A stretch of 64,000 bases of DNA from Trochalopteron elliotii (lineage: Eukaryota > Chordata > Aves > Passeriformes > Leiothrichidae), in the NCBI GenBank assembly GCA_024734555.1, contig JANPWX010020150.1, positions 2,453,809 to 2,517,808 on the forward strand, in the 5' to 3' direction. Made by a program: the position numbers and the translations under genes. Each line of letters begins with the position of its first letter. The stretch's first letter is position 1. Shown here one piece after another: positions 34,826 to 47,515 of this stretch. The notes under the pieces were generated by a model, which was not told the DNA's origin, made no database searches, and worked only from the letters and a program-made list of their open reading frames with translations.

Positions 34826-34955
34826 TGAATCAGAGAATGGACTGAGTTGGAAGGGACCTTAAATATCATCCCATCATCCTGTTTCACCCCCCTGCCATGA
34901 GCAGGGACAATGTCCATTAGACCAGGTTGCTCAAAGTTCCATTCAGGCTGTCATA
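34826..34955 (-). mobile_element. CR1: CR1 LINE 3' end, antisense
   Basis: 'gaatcagagaatggactgagttggaagggaccttaaatatcat', 'cacccccctgccatgagcagggacaatgtccattagaccaggttgctcaaagttcc' are ordered reverse-complement landmarks of the CR1 3' end. Confidence 0.9.
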
Positions 34956-37900
34956 AATAAACCTGACATGTACAAAGATCTGTCCTCAGGCTTTGTCCCT
35001 CTTCTGGCTGGGGAATGGTGGGGAAGCAAAGCATCAAAAGTGATAGGACGTTTGCTGCTTTTCAACAGGCCACTATAAAGCATTCTAAACACTTTTCCTC
35101 TTCTGCCCAGGCTCCATTCCCAGTCCAAAATAACTTGTTTCTACAGAACTTTCCACTTGAGACCCTGGAGCTTTCAATAGCACCTAAGCAGCTTTCTGAA
35201 TGCTTTCCAACTTGTGCAGAAGGAAACTGAGGCACAAACCAGTGCCTTGCCCAGTGATGATATGCATTTTCTTGGTTTTCTCCCTTCTGTATGATGGGCA
35301 TTGCAGCACACCGACGTGGTGAGGTCCCTACTACTGCAGCTTGGAGAAGGTGACAACAGGACAAGGCTGTGAGGCTCCATTGAGGCAAAATCTCCTGTTT
35401 GGAGGAGGTAGACAAACATGCCATTGGTTCTGAGTATTTAGATTTATCTGTTATGAGAGATATGGAAGATTAATTTTCCCTTCTCTGAGAAGCAGGTTGC
35501 AATCAGCAGATTTTGTTCTGAGCTGGTGTTATCTCCAGCCTCCTCTCCCCTCCTTAGCCCTCCCCAGCCACACTGAAGTTTCTCCCTCTCTTCCAGACCT
35601 ACTGCTGCATTGCCCTTTATCCCCTGTTCTGCTGCCCCTCTGTGGCAGCTTTTCAGTTAACAGATGGTTATAGTTCCACTCCTTACCTCCTTCTCCTCCT
35701 CTTCTTCCTTCAAAACAGAAAACAATGACCAGACCCCAATGATAGAGTCTCTGCAGCTTCAGGGTGTCTCCAGCTCTTTGGCTGATTCCAAAAAGTTTGA
35801 TGCATCAGGCAGGAACTGCTGTAACATGCCAAATCTCCTCTGACTGATTTTGCCTTGACTTTCCCAATTCTTCCCTTGTGTCCTGTCGTTTGTAGTTGAG
35901 TGCCTTCCACTCAGTCCCAAGACAGCTGATTTCCTCCCTCAGGGCATTGGCAGCTGCCATATATGAGTTTCTCCTATAGAGATTGAATGAAAACATATAC
36001 TGTGCTGGAGTGTTAACTTGTAATGCAGCTATCAGCAGAAGTACATATCACTCTGGGTGGCATTAGTCAATTATGACAGAAAGCCCATTGGCGACACAAG
36101 TCAATTGATAATAAAGCATAATCTCTCTTCCCCCCATCATATATTTACCAGCCATGAACTACTGTAGCATATTTCCTATTCATAGATGAATGTTTCAGCC
36201 ATTCAGATGGGTATTTTTCAGAGCTGAATGCAATCTAGAGGGTTAATGGCTCCAGTGTAGTTGTCTGAGGATAAAGCAACTGCAGGTGCACAGCTAAACA
36301 GGGATTTAATTGGGTAGCAGGTGAACATAAACAGAGAGCACAGAGGGTGTGGAAAAGGCTTCAATGAGGAAGAAGGACCAGTGGGAATGCGGAGCTGTAG
36401 AGCCCCAAAATAAAGACGTATTGAACTTTCCTTCCCTATGCCGCAGTCTTTGTTGCACAGAGCCTCTGTTCTTTGTGTTATTGCTTGACTCTCCAAAATG
36501 CTGTTGCTATTGCTGTCATGTTCCCAGCCTGGGATGCAGGCAGGAAGCATCCCAGCAGCTGCTGCTGGAGGACAGGGCTCACGGGGGCTGTTGGTGTGCG
36601 ATTCATCTCCTGCCATGGGGATGGCAGAGGGGAGGAAGGCACCCTGAGATGGTGGGGATGGGCTGCTCTGGGGACACAGAGCCTGAGACTACTCCACTTG
36701 TTTCAGGTCATAAAATCGGAACCTGGGAGATGAAGATGAGAGAAAAAAGAAGCATAATCAGGCAGATGGAAACAGCCAACCCTCCCTGTCTTAACTGGAC
36801 AGTGCAGTGAGCCATGAGCCAGGCAGGGATGTGAGCAGTGAGGCACTGAGAGGTGAGCAGGCAATGCAAAGTGCGGGGAAGGAGAGCTGAGAAGAACCAC
36901 ATCCAGCAGACACAAGGACCCTGTAAGTGCCAAAATAAAGCAAAATCCATAGACAGGAGTACAGGTGCTGAAGCTTTAGGACATCAACCAGTGGAATGGG
37001 ATCTCAATCCTCTCGGGTGAGGTGAGTGCTATCCCACAGCAAGGTCAGAGCAGGGGTGACACCACCAACCATATCTGGGGCATCCATCACAAGTCATGTC
37101 CAAAATGAGACACTGCAGAGGTGAACTTACCTGTTTCTTGGACCCATCAGTTCCACACTCTTGTGTAAAGGAAGGTTCTCCCCCCATCAGCTGTGCTGTA
37201 GGGCAGCAGTGCCTACTGGAAGAGCCAGCTGACACCCCAGGCAACCATCTGAGCAAATCTCCACAGTGACCTCAAAGGCCATCTGACAATCCCACTCTGA
37301 GGTTTCAGGGAGTTTGATGCTTCACTGCTACACCCTGATTTCCCAAAGCTTATGACAGGGAGCAGTATGAGCAGGCACTGTTAGGCAGGGCTGTGCTGGA
37401 GGGGTGGCTGCTGCACTGTTATTTAAAGCTAGCTGAAATAAAGTAATTCTGCTTCCAATTTTGTTTCCTGCCCTTAAATCAACTCCTCTGGACAGATCAG
37501 TGGTTTTTAATCAGACAAAAGGACCAAGCAGGATTTAGAATTTTTCTTTTCTTTGAAAGTCAGACCTGGATTCTTTTAATTGGCACAAGTCCTGGCTCTT
37601 GTGAGGACATGCTGGGCTCTGGTCTTTCATGCTGTGCTCCTTCAGAGTCTCCCAGCTGATGATGGTGCACAGGGGAATCCGTGTCCTCATCCTGCCCCAC
37701 TCTACTCCATTGACAGCCTGTCATGCTCCCCCCACCCTGCCAGTCCCTTCCCTTTGATGGTCCAGGGAGCTCACTTGCAGAGGGACCTTCATCCTTGTGT
37801 GGGATGGAGTGGAGCAAGGGATGCTCCCAGAGAAAACCATCTGAGCCAGGCCCTCCCAGCTCCAGAGGCGAGGCAGCAGCAGACCACCTTCATGGTTGAG

Positions 37901-39111
37901 TTCCCCCTCACAGCCTGTGCTTTATCTGGATATTGATAACTTAAATAGCTCTCCTAATCAGCCAGTAATGGATTCCACCGGGAGTACCCTATTTATCTAC
38001 CACCTCTCCCAACTTCAGTCCTCTGTCTCCTTGTCACTCCTGGCCAGCCCCCTATGCTGGGCAGGCACCTCTCATTTTTCAGAGCAGGGCAGTATTCTTC
38101 TACCACCAGCTCCTCCATGGCACAATGTCCTCTCCCAGATACTTTGAGGCAGATGAGGTGTTTTAAGCCAGGTGATATGAGGGATTTGGCTCTGTTCTCA
38201 CCTAATGGGGCTGCATTAAGGAGAACAAACACATCTGTTCTTCACCCTCCCTTCTGGCCACAGGGTCCAGGCACGCGGTGCTGTGGCAGCCTCCATGAAC
38301 AAAGGGAGGGCACAGATTTCTTTGTCTTCATGCCTGCATGTACCTGCAGATATGGGCACATGTGTGTGCTCCCTTATCCATGTGTTTTTCTAAAATTTGA
38401 CAACATATTTTTCTTTTCATCCCCCAGCTCATGAGTCACTCCACATACCTGCGCTGTTCCTCACTGAGTGAATCTCCAAGTGTGACACAGTCCAGTGTTC
38501 CCCAAAATTTGTGCGGTGACTACAATAAGTCTGGAAATAGTGTTTTTATATGGCTTTTTATTCCTGAAAAACTCAGTCAGCCTCTGTACTGGCTCTCATG
38601 TGTGACATAAAAATTCTCCCTTTTATTTTCTTTCTCTGGTTTCTAGGTACTCTTGTAGCAAAAGAGAGCCTGGCCACTGGCTTCAGTAGGAGCAGACTTT
38701 TGCCCTACAGGCAGTAGACAGTGTCTGGTGTTTCCCTGTCAAAAAGCCAGGTGCAAAAGCAATTCCTGGTCTGGGATGTGCCTGCTCTCTAGAAATATAC
38801 AGGCTGGCCCGTAGACACCTACATTAAGCCAATGGCTTCTGACACTCAAACACCAGCGTGAAGAAGGAAGATACAGGACATTTCAAAACTCGTTTTTTGT
38901 TTTCTTCTTTTCTTTCATTTTTTTTTTTTTCACTTCAGCCAGAACCTGTATATCAGCAAAAGATTCAATGTGGCACAAGAACAGCTTATTACCTTACTGC
39001 CTCTAAAAGTTCGTTTGTATTGGGAAATAACTTTTCTAGGAGTGCTGAAGCCTACTTATGGAAATCACCTGGTCACACCCAGGAGCACTTGACCTACTAA
39101 TTCTTTTTTAC
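34956..39111. other. Unique noncoding sequence
   Basis: No gene recognised. A MIR-like word, 'gaaggaaactgaggcacaaa..cttgcccag', occurs at about 35217-35262. Open frames at 36349-36810 (153 codons) and 38054-38434 (126 codons) lack any recognisable domain. The region 36000-36130 is AT-rich and may be conserved. Confidence 0.5.
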
Positions 39112-39310
39112 AATCTAGGAAACTGAGGTACAGACAAGCAAAAAACTTCAGCCACCATCACACACCTGGACCCAGCAGGACTTGTTTTTTCTTACCTTGG
39201 AAACACAGACTGGTACACCTGGAACGGATGGAGTTATACGACTGTAAAATTGCTGTGAATGAGGATGAGTCTGGGCTCCAGGAGTCCTGCCTCCCACATC
39301 TCTGTTCTAA
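39112..39310 (-). mobile_element. MIR/CORE-SINE-like element, antisense
   Basis: 'aatctaggaaactgaggtacagacaagcaaaaaacttcagccaccatcacacacctggacccagcagga' at the left and 'ctgggctccaggagtcctgcctccca' at the right are both typical of the reverse strand of amniote MIR-type SINEs, in the correct order. The centre is expanded or replaced. Noncoding. Confidence 0.5.
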
Positions 39311-42300
39311 ACACCACATTCTCATAAAAAAGCTGACTTTAAAAATAGCATGCATAACTTTGTCCATGGAAAAGCCAGCAATTTACACAGCTGGGCAAAT
39401 CATAGAAAACTCTAAACAGGGAGTAGAAAAATATTTACACTTCCAAGGCCTAAGTGTAAATTGAAGAAGTACATCCCATTAATGGGAGTTTATGCACATT
39501 GATACATTTCATTTTTCCCTGAAATGCTGAAAATGAAACACTGAGACATAAATGTACCAGGAGTTGATCAGTGATGCTGCTTCTGCACCTGCCAGCTTGA
39601 TGACATATCAGGTAAAGGAGTGAAATATAATTCATGCATTGCCTTGACACAGGGAAGGACAGAAGGTGGTTGGGGTATTCTTAGCCCTGTTTTGTCATTT
39701 TACCCAGCTCTCTGTGGTGGAGTTGCCCCTGATTCCTATCAGTGTAATGGAAGTCATAGCTGGGCTTCCCAGATCCTCCACTCATGCAAATCTACTGGTT
39801 TAATTGGCATCAGATTAGAATCTCTTCCAATACCCTTAAAAGTCAAGTGTGAGGTATAGGGAGAAGAGGACATGCTACCAGTCAGCTGAACAGTGCTTTT
39901 GGTTATTCCTACAGCCCCAAAGATGGCTCATGTCTCCCTGCTCACCACAGGCATCACAGTCCACCCTTCCAGAGCAATGGCCACCAGTGACCCTGACAGA
40001 AATTAAATATGTGCTTGGAAAAATCAGCAGTGATGACAAATATCCCCAGAAAAAAACAAGTGGTGATTATCGGAGCAGGCATGGCAAAAGTTGACATTTA
40101 AGTTGGATTTGGAGTCTGCTAAGAACAGCTATGCTTTGGATTTCTTCTCAAGAAAGATTTCCAGTGTGTTTAATTTTCCTCTGTTTTGTACCTTTTTTAT
40201 ATACAAATAAAAGCTGTAAGCTACTATAGCTTCCTCAGATATCCCTGTGTATGTACACTGGCTTGCTGTACCTACTGAAGGAAGGGCTGGAGAGTTGCCC
40301 CAATTTATAACAATCTCATGTCCCATTTGAGATGGATGGAGCTCATTCTTGTAGCAGTATTTTGGTTGCTGTTTACAGAGCACTGTTGTTTTCAAAGATA
40401 TTTCTGTTAGCTTAGCTTTTGTTGAGATCGTCTTCTTGGTAAGTTTTACCTTGGGAAATCACTTTTTCAGTCACTGATTATCCAAGGTGATAGTTAAAGC
40501 TGAACCAAGGCATTAGAAAGTTATTTGGGCATCCTTCTTTCTCCATGCTAATTTTGTCCTGAAAAGAATTAAATAATTGAGTCTTTACTGGGACACTTCC
40601 ACTAAAATGCTGGAGAACTTCACAGAAAAGGGCAACTTACGCATAGAGAAATTGGCTGGGGGAGGGCCCATGCTGGTCCAAAATGTTGGGATTACTTCCT
40701 CATTTATCAACATGGGGTTGGAGATTTAAGAAATGGGATGTCTCCGGAGGGGATTGGAAAGTGGAGAAGGCTGTGGTTTATACTGGGATTAAAATGGGGG
40801 AAGAAGGCAAAAAAAGCCACAGAAGAAGGGGACCAGAGTGGCAGTGAGCTAGCAGCGAGCTAGAAGTGACAGGTGACAACAGAAGCAGAGCTAGTTCATT
40901 AAGACAGTCTTTAAAATGTTTGCTGGCTGAAAACTCTGTGTGACAGGTTGGGGAATGATTGACACCAATCAAATCCTCACCTTTTGCAACAGAAAGTGTC
41001 TAGTATGGCCAACGTGTTAAATCCCCAGCAATATCCCTGACCATAGTGTCACAGCAGTCATAGGCAGGGCCAAGCTGAAGGGTGCAGACAGATCCTATAA
41101 ATTTGATTTAAAACACCAAGAATTCATCACAGTTGGCTCACCAGTCCGGTTCTGTAGGCGAAGCAGGATTTAAGGCATAATCAATACTTCTACAGACGAC
41201 CTCACTGCTGAGGGTGGGCAGAGGTAATGGGGCTGGAGCAACCACAAGAACTAATGATAAAGAAGCTGCCCTTCTACCTTAGAGAGGAGAGAGGGGCTTT
41301 TTAGGCCTTGCCCTTCACTCTAATCTTGTCCCCTGTCCCTTCAGGCCCTATAATTGATTGTTTAGGGACAGAGGTCAATACAATTAGGTAGCTGCTGTTC
41401 GTTGTACGTACATGACATCTAGAAAATGGTATGTGACAGGAGTCAGGAGAAGGAGAACAAAAATTTTAAAAATGAATAAAAAGTTCTTGGTTTTGCATTT
41501 AGAGGATGTATTTTGGGGGAATCAAGAAATTTTTAGGTCTCATGTAATTGAACTTGAAGACTCAACTGTGAGGGTACCTCTTTCTTTCAGGGGATTGTGT
41601 TGAAATGCACCATCTCCTGAATGTTTCTGTCCAGCTGGTTGTTGTTACCGGTGTTGGCAGCCTGGGAGAGACAAACAGTTCTTTTTTCCTTCTTCCTCCT
41701 AACAATATTTAGCCATTGTTAAAGATTCATCATACTTAAAAACACCCAATGCTGACTTCTCATTATTCCCTACCTAAAAACACTGCAGAATCCTCTTAAC
41801 AGTTATTTATTATGCTCATCTTGTAGATTGTTTTCTGGGACATAGCGAGGTTGTGGCAGAGATTTCAGTTCAGGCTTTATGCAGGAAAGCCAGGACTGCT
41901 TTTCTCCTCAATTCCAGCCCTGTGGATTGAGGATGCGGGGACAGAGGAGTGAAGTGGAGTGCATGGCCACTTGCAGGAATGAGGGAGAAGAGGAGAGAGG
42001 TGAGGGGACCTGCGAGCTCTGTAGGAACACAGATTAAACCCCAACTTATATGCCTTGCTTCATGGTTGTGGGTGAAGGTTAGTTTCAGCAAACGATAATA
42101 AAGAGAAGGGAAATTTAAATTAAATCCTTGCTAGAACCAGTGCAAATTTGGGGAAGGGTCAAGATTCAAGAAGGGTTAAACAATGACTTAGCTGGATGCT
42201 TTTGCCTAGCTGTGGTGCACTGCTCATATTTCCCTTCCCATCTTTGTTTTCTAAGTGAATCACAGGGTTTGTTCTTGACATGCTGCAAGATCTCAGTATG

Positions 42301-44751
42301 AAATATGCTATATAATGACTCAGTATAATTACCCAAGGATGAATGTTGCACTTGCACAGTGCCCAGAATATATTTTCCTCCATAGAGGGGATATCTGAAT
42401 GTCGTGCCAAGAAACATGGATTGGCCAGGGCCAGTACAGGCTGGAAGCTTTTCCAGACATTCTTCAGGAAGGCAGATGCTGTCAGCACCTCTCACAGACA
42501 CTAAATGAAACAAAAAAGAAAAAAATATTTAGATGAAAAGCCCTTTAACACACTAAACAGAATGCCTAGAGGAGAGTGTTCCTCTTCATCATTTAATCAC
42601 ACACAGACCTAAGCCAGAAGTTTGCTCAAATTTGACATACGAGGCTGAAGGCTAGTGGAGCTCTGAGGCACTCACGAGCTCTTACCGTGGTCTCTGGGAA
42701 GGATCACTGATGTGCTCAGCTGTCAAAAAGCATCTCTGTTTTTTCAGACCTGTTGCCCACGAACTCCACTTAGGATTTTCATTACCTGCTGGAAGACAAT
42801 AAAAACCTCTTACAAAGACAGCCAAAATTGTTAGAAAATCTTCTTCTCAAAAACAAAACCTGGAAGTTTAGCCTTTGGGAAATTAATTTTCTATTGAGAT
42901 GTGATTTGTGAAGTTTTTAAAGTGCAACTTTAGATTTTTAGGTTTAAGAGGACTTGAAGGAAGGTAAGAAAGTATAAATCATAAAGACAAAATTTTTCCC
43001 CCTAAATGTTTTTCTTGACATGTTTTTGAATGTCACAAGGAACATGTTTCTGCCTGAAAACTAGTGTTTGTCAATATACAGTATTCCTTTGCTCCTCGGA
43101 AATACGAGCAGGAGATTACAATTCAGATCTGTAGAAAGCATCAGAATACATCTCTGAGGCTAACAGCAGCTCCTTCTATCTGATGACAGGACAGTCCATA
43201 GGATACATGTTTGAGGGCTTCTCATCCTGTCCTGAAAAAGCAGCAATGGAGACTTTCTCTACACAGTTTAGGATGTGATACTCAGAGCACCATTTTGATA
43301 AGACCAGCTGCTGGGAATTTTTGAATCTGTGAAGTAGGTTTGGGGTTTTTACAGGAAGGCACCTGATTTTTCAAGGTTTTTGTTCGGCATAATGCCTTTT
43401 TCCTTCACATATGGCTTCCATTTTCCAAGTCACGGTGTGAAGGAATGGACAGACATTCCCTTCCAGGTGCTCCATCTACTTTCACTGAGTTGGAAAAGGT
43501 CTGTGATATTTGCTGCTCCTATAGATCAGATAGAAAAGAATGCCAAAGTTGCATAGGAACTCAGAAGTGAAAATCAAGTAGCTCGACTAGAGAAAGGGGC
43601 CTTTCTGGAGAAACAGTCCCTCTCAGAGGTGCTGTCTACAATTACCTGGATTTTTCTCCATTGATTTCCACTTGCTTGCAAGGATAGTTGTCAGCAGGGA
43701 TCAGGACACTCCAGAGTTAGTGTGTATAATACATGACATGGCTCTAGACTCAAACAGGAGTTCATGTCAGAGGGTAAAGTCTTCTTCCTCCCACAGCCAT
43801 CTTTCAGATGAGGGTACTGAACATATTTGTGGTGTTTTACATGCTTAGCCAAGCTCCTGCTCTCATTTCCTCTCATCAGCAGGAGCTCTGGTGTGGGTTG
43901 AGCTGGTATCAGGATCAAGCCTTTGTTTAGTTCCCTTCCCATACTGATAGAGAGACAAGTCTGCATGCACACCACAACCCATGAATGTGTTTCTGTCCCT
44001 CAAGGAAAGAGACTCCTTGAATAATCCTTTTTGTTTAGTATTATTAAGTGGACCATGGCCCTGATTTTGCTTGTTTTGCTGCTATTCCTTCGGGACGAGA
44101 GAGGTGGCCTTGTTCACACCACTGACTTTCAATGTGGTGAGCAAGATTTAAAGAAATAGCCCCTTTGAGAGAGGAAGGGTTACACAGCAGAGTTGAATAA
44201 TGGGCTCTAATAGGCAAACCAAACAGTTAAATAAAAGATGCACACGGCATGCTAAAACTTAAGGAATGCATATTCAATGCAATGCATTATTAAATACAAC
44301 GGTGAACATATGGGTGCCTACAATTAATGTATATAAATAGCTGATAAAATTGCTCAGTATTAGAAAGCTAGCGGCAAAAATGACCTCATATGTCAAGCAG
44401 ACAAGCAGGCAGTTACCATTTTCTTTGTACACCTTACAGATGATAAATTAGTTTTATGGTCTGCATGGGGCCCTTATCACATTACAGCACCAAGTGTTTG
44501 ATAAAGAAAAAAAATGCCTCAGCTAAAAATCGAACTGAAATTTGGAGTCCCCATGGACCTCATTTTTTTAACGTAAAGAATTTTAACCAACTTCCTTTTG
44601 GAAAGATTTATTGTTCTAAAGAGAAATGTGTATCTCTATCCTATGTGCTTTTATTACAACTTCTTCTCTTCCCTTCTTCTTTTTCTTTTTTTTTTCTCCC
44701 CCTGACATTAGGTATAAGACTGCTGTAACAGATTCCTTATTGATTGGGGGA
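39311..44751. other. Unique noncoding sequence
   Basis: About 5.4 kb with no recognised gene or repeat family. The stretch 44200-44520 is AT-rich, non-repetitive and a good candidate for conserved noncoding DNA. Confidence 0.5.
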
Positions 44752-44885
44752 TTTAGTGGTTACAGCAGAGGGAAGGGGTAAGCAGGACTCCTGGGTTCTG
44801 GTTCTGTCTTTTTACTGACCTTGGGTGATCTGTTTCAGCACCCTGAGACTCAGTTTCTCCATCTCAAAAGCAAGAAAGTCATCAT
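44752..44885 (+). mobile_element. MIR/CORE-SINE-like element, sense
   Basis: 'tagtggttacagcagagggaaggggtaagcaggactcctgggttctggttctgtc', 'actgaccttgggtgatctgtttcagcaccctgagactcagtttctccatctcaaaa' follow the order of an amniote MIR/CORE-type SINE ('caggactcctgggttct..gaccttgggcaagtcac..cctcagtttccccatctgtaaaa'). This is the clearest ancient SINE in the window. Confidence 0.7.
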
Positions 44886-45544
44886 TAGGCAGAACTATTC
44901 TCTGTGGCCAGAAATCTCAGAGGAAATCCAGGTACTGAGCTTCTCCTGCAGCCAGTGATGAGGGATTCTGCAGTGGAGGCTGTATCCTGGGACACATGGT
45001 GCTGTAGCTCAGAAATTAGTTTCCTCCTTTACACAAGGAGAGGGATGAAGAGATGAATTTGCCAAGAAATCCAGCAGTTTTGCCTCTGCTAACCTTCTAC
45101 TTTTGGCTGACCTTTTCCTGCTTTCATCAATCTCTGCTCTGTTGGCATATGAGGGTACCTTATGGGCATATCTTCCAAACTTTATATCCCTTTTCCAGAG
45201 CTAAAAAACATTTTTGAGGTGCAGTGAGAGAGCTGGGAGCTCTCTCATGAGCCTGTTGCTAGACCCAAAGGCTGGTGTGAGGGGTGAGGATGCAACCACA
45301 CTGTCTCGATACATTCTGCATGAGGTGCAGCAGTTTTTAGATGGAGCAAGCAATGTAAGAGCCAGCCCATGACTCCTTCTCCTCCTGGTTTGAAAAGGCT
45401 CTTTGTAGAGGTGGTCTTCAGTAAGTACTATTTTCCCAGCTTTAACCAGTTATTTTGAGGGTTGAATCTCCAGTGCAATTCACTCCAATTTAACCCCATT
45501 AGAATTTTTTTTTCCTTCACTCAAACCAATGTTTTGTCTTGTAA
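44886..45544. other. Unique noncoding sequence
   Basis: No gene, RNA or repeat family recognised. Confidence 0.5.
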
Positions 45545-45768
45545 GGAGATACTAGGCAGAATATTTTCACTGTGAAGGGGCTAAGGCCCTGGCACAGGTT
45601 GCCCAGAGAAGCTGTGGCTGCCCCATCTCTGGAAGTATTCAAGGCCAGGCTGGATGGGGCTGAGAGCAACCCGGGCTATTGGAAAGTGTCCCTGCCCTTG
45701 GCAGGGGGTTGGAACTGATAGTCTATAAAGTCCCTTCCAGTCCAATCCATTCTGCGATTCTATTCCAA
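45545..45768 (+). mobile_element. CR1: CR1 LINE 3' end, sense
   Basis: 'gaatattttcactgtgaaggggctaaggccctggcacaggttgcccagagaagctgtggctgcc', 'attcaaggccaggctggatggggc', 'gtgtccctgcccttggcagggggttggaactgatagtc' and 'tcccttccagtccaatccattctgcgattct' are the complete ordered 3' UTR landmarks of CR1. It is 5'-truncated within the 3' UTR and among the less diverged copies here. Confidence 0.95.
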
Positions 45769-47329
45769 GAAATTGGTTCCGAGATACAACCCTGAGCAGA
45801 CTTTTAGTTAAATATTCTGTAGCTAAGTTTAGTTATTGATGTTTGTTCTTCTGAATCTTCCCCCACCAATGTAAATAATTAGCTACTTGTGATATAGTTT
45901 TTACGACAATTTTGGATGTGAAAACTCTGCTCACATTTAATCACTTGCTGAAATCACTAAGACATTAAGATTTAAGCTTGTGCTTAAAAGTAAGCACAGA
46001 GTTAATCACCTTTATGAATTTAATTAACACATTCTTGCCATGCAATGAAGTTGAAAATACCTTTGGAAGTCCCTCTATAAAAATGAGTAATGTTGTATTT
46101 CCCCACTGACAAATCTCTACTAAAATGCCATACAATGAAAGAAGAATTTATAGCTGTAAACACGGCTTGCAGAGAGGGAGGCAACCTCCAGAATTTAGCA
46201 ATCACATTTGTTAAGGTTTCTCTAAAGCCTAAACTCCCAATTAACAAGCAAATCATCATCAGACAGTCAGTGAATGGCAAATTCATTCTATTCAACATCT
46301 TTTCAGAAGTGGATTTGTGCACTTATCTCCATGAAAACCCAGCAGGAAAGTTTTCCATGAGAATGATCCTACATCTGCCTCTTTTTAATGACTGTAATGG
46401 CAAGCAATATTCTACAATTACTTTGGTGATCTCATTTCAAGCATGCAAATCATATTATTTAAGAGCCCAGCAAAAGTCATTTATTTCTTGGAACTGCCAG
46501 CTAACTTTGGTGGGGTGAGGAAACACTGCGCTAGGAATTAAAAGCTCTGATGTCTTGTAACCTTCCACGGTGGAATTATAAAATTTGTCCAACAAGGTCA
46601 GGCAAGAAATCCTGAAAATGAGTCAGAGAGTAAGTGAGAGAAGGGGGGGAGAGTCAGCACCCTATATTGTTCATTACCAAGTCATCTAGGTGTTCTCTTA
46701 GCTGAATGAAGGGTTCATAACTGGCTCATCATATTGGGTAGCAGCTAATGGCAAAAAAAAAAGTGAACACTAAGTCATTCCAGAAAGACATCTGGGAAGC
46801 CAGATCCTTTCATTGTCATTGCGACCATTCTGTAAAGCTGATGGATATCTCTTTTGGGTTTGTGGTAGACAAAGCTAATTATTTTTTTTTTAATCCTGGA
46901 TTATTTGTGTGTATATATACTGTTGCAGTTTTGCTAACTCATTCATCAAGATGTAGATAATACCTTACTGTCTGTTTCCTGTTGGTACAGCTGTCTGTCT
47001 TTACTATCCTTTTCCTTTTTTCTTTTCATGGGATGGCAAAGTCAAGCTTGTTGGGCTAAAGCTGTCATTTTGATGCCAGCCGAATTTTGACAGCTGAATT
47101 TTGATACCATAAAGAAAATATTGCCTTAACACAATCTATTTTCAGCTCATACTTTACTTATTCATTTTGTTTCAATGTTTGTCTCTTTGCTTGCTTGTTA
47201 ATTTAACCCATGTGGAGACTCAGTGAATGGTGTGACAAGATATATATGACAAGAATGATTAACAAGGTATGTGATACCACTTCATCTCAGGTTGCCAGTC
47301 CTGCATGACTGATAAAAGCTGCTGAAAAA
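45769..47329. other. Unique noncoding sequence
   Basis: No gene recognised. The frame at 46090-46518 (142 codons, opening MLYFPTDKSLLKCHTMKEEF) lies in AT-rich, non-repetitive DNA and is long for that composition, but has no recognised domain; the sequence may be conserved noncoding DNA with a chance frame. Confidence 0.45.
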
Positions 47330-47330
47330 A

Positions 47331-47515
47331 CCAAACCAAACCAAACCAAACCAAACCAAACCAAACCAAACCAAACCAAACCAAACCAAACCAAACCAAA
47401 CCCAAAACCAAACAAAGAAAACAAAAACAAAAACAGCAAAACAAAAAATGAAAACCCAAACATACAACCCCCCAGACAAACAAAATCAAAACCAAACCCA
47501 ACCAAAAAAAAAGAC
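47331..47515 (+). repeat. (CCAAA)n microsatellite with A/C-rich tail
   Basis: Fourteen perfect 'ccaaa' units fill 47331-47400, followed to about 47515 by a degenerate A/C-only stretch. Three overlapping Phe/Gly/Leu/Val/Trp-rich reverse frames arise from the repeat and are not genes. Confidence 0.95.

Noticed and set aside
34376..34917. 158- and 114-codon minus-strand frames next to the T47 run, considered as a retrocopy
   Set aside because: The frames run into a CR1 fragment, resemble no protein, and there is no AATAAA just before the presumed tail.
46090..46518. 142-codon frame in AT-rich DNA
   Set aside because: Long for its composition, but no domain recognised and the reverse strand is open too, which suggests stop-poor, possibly conserved noncoding sequence and not a gene.
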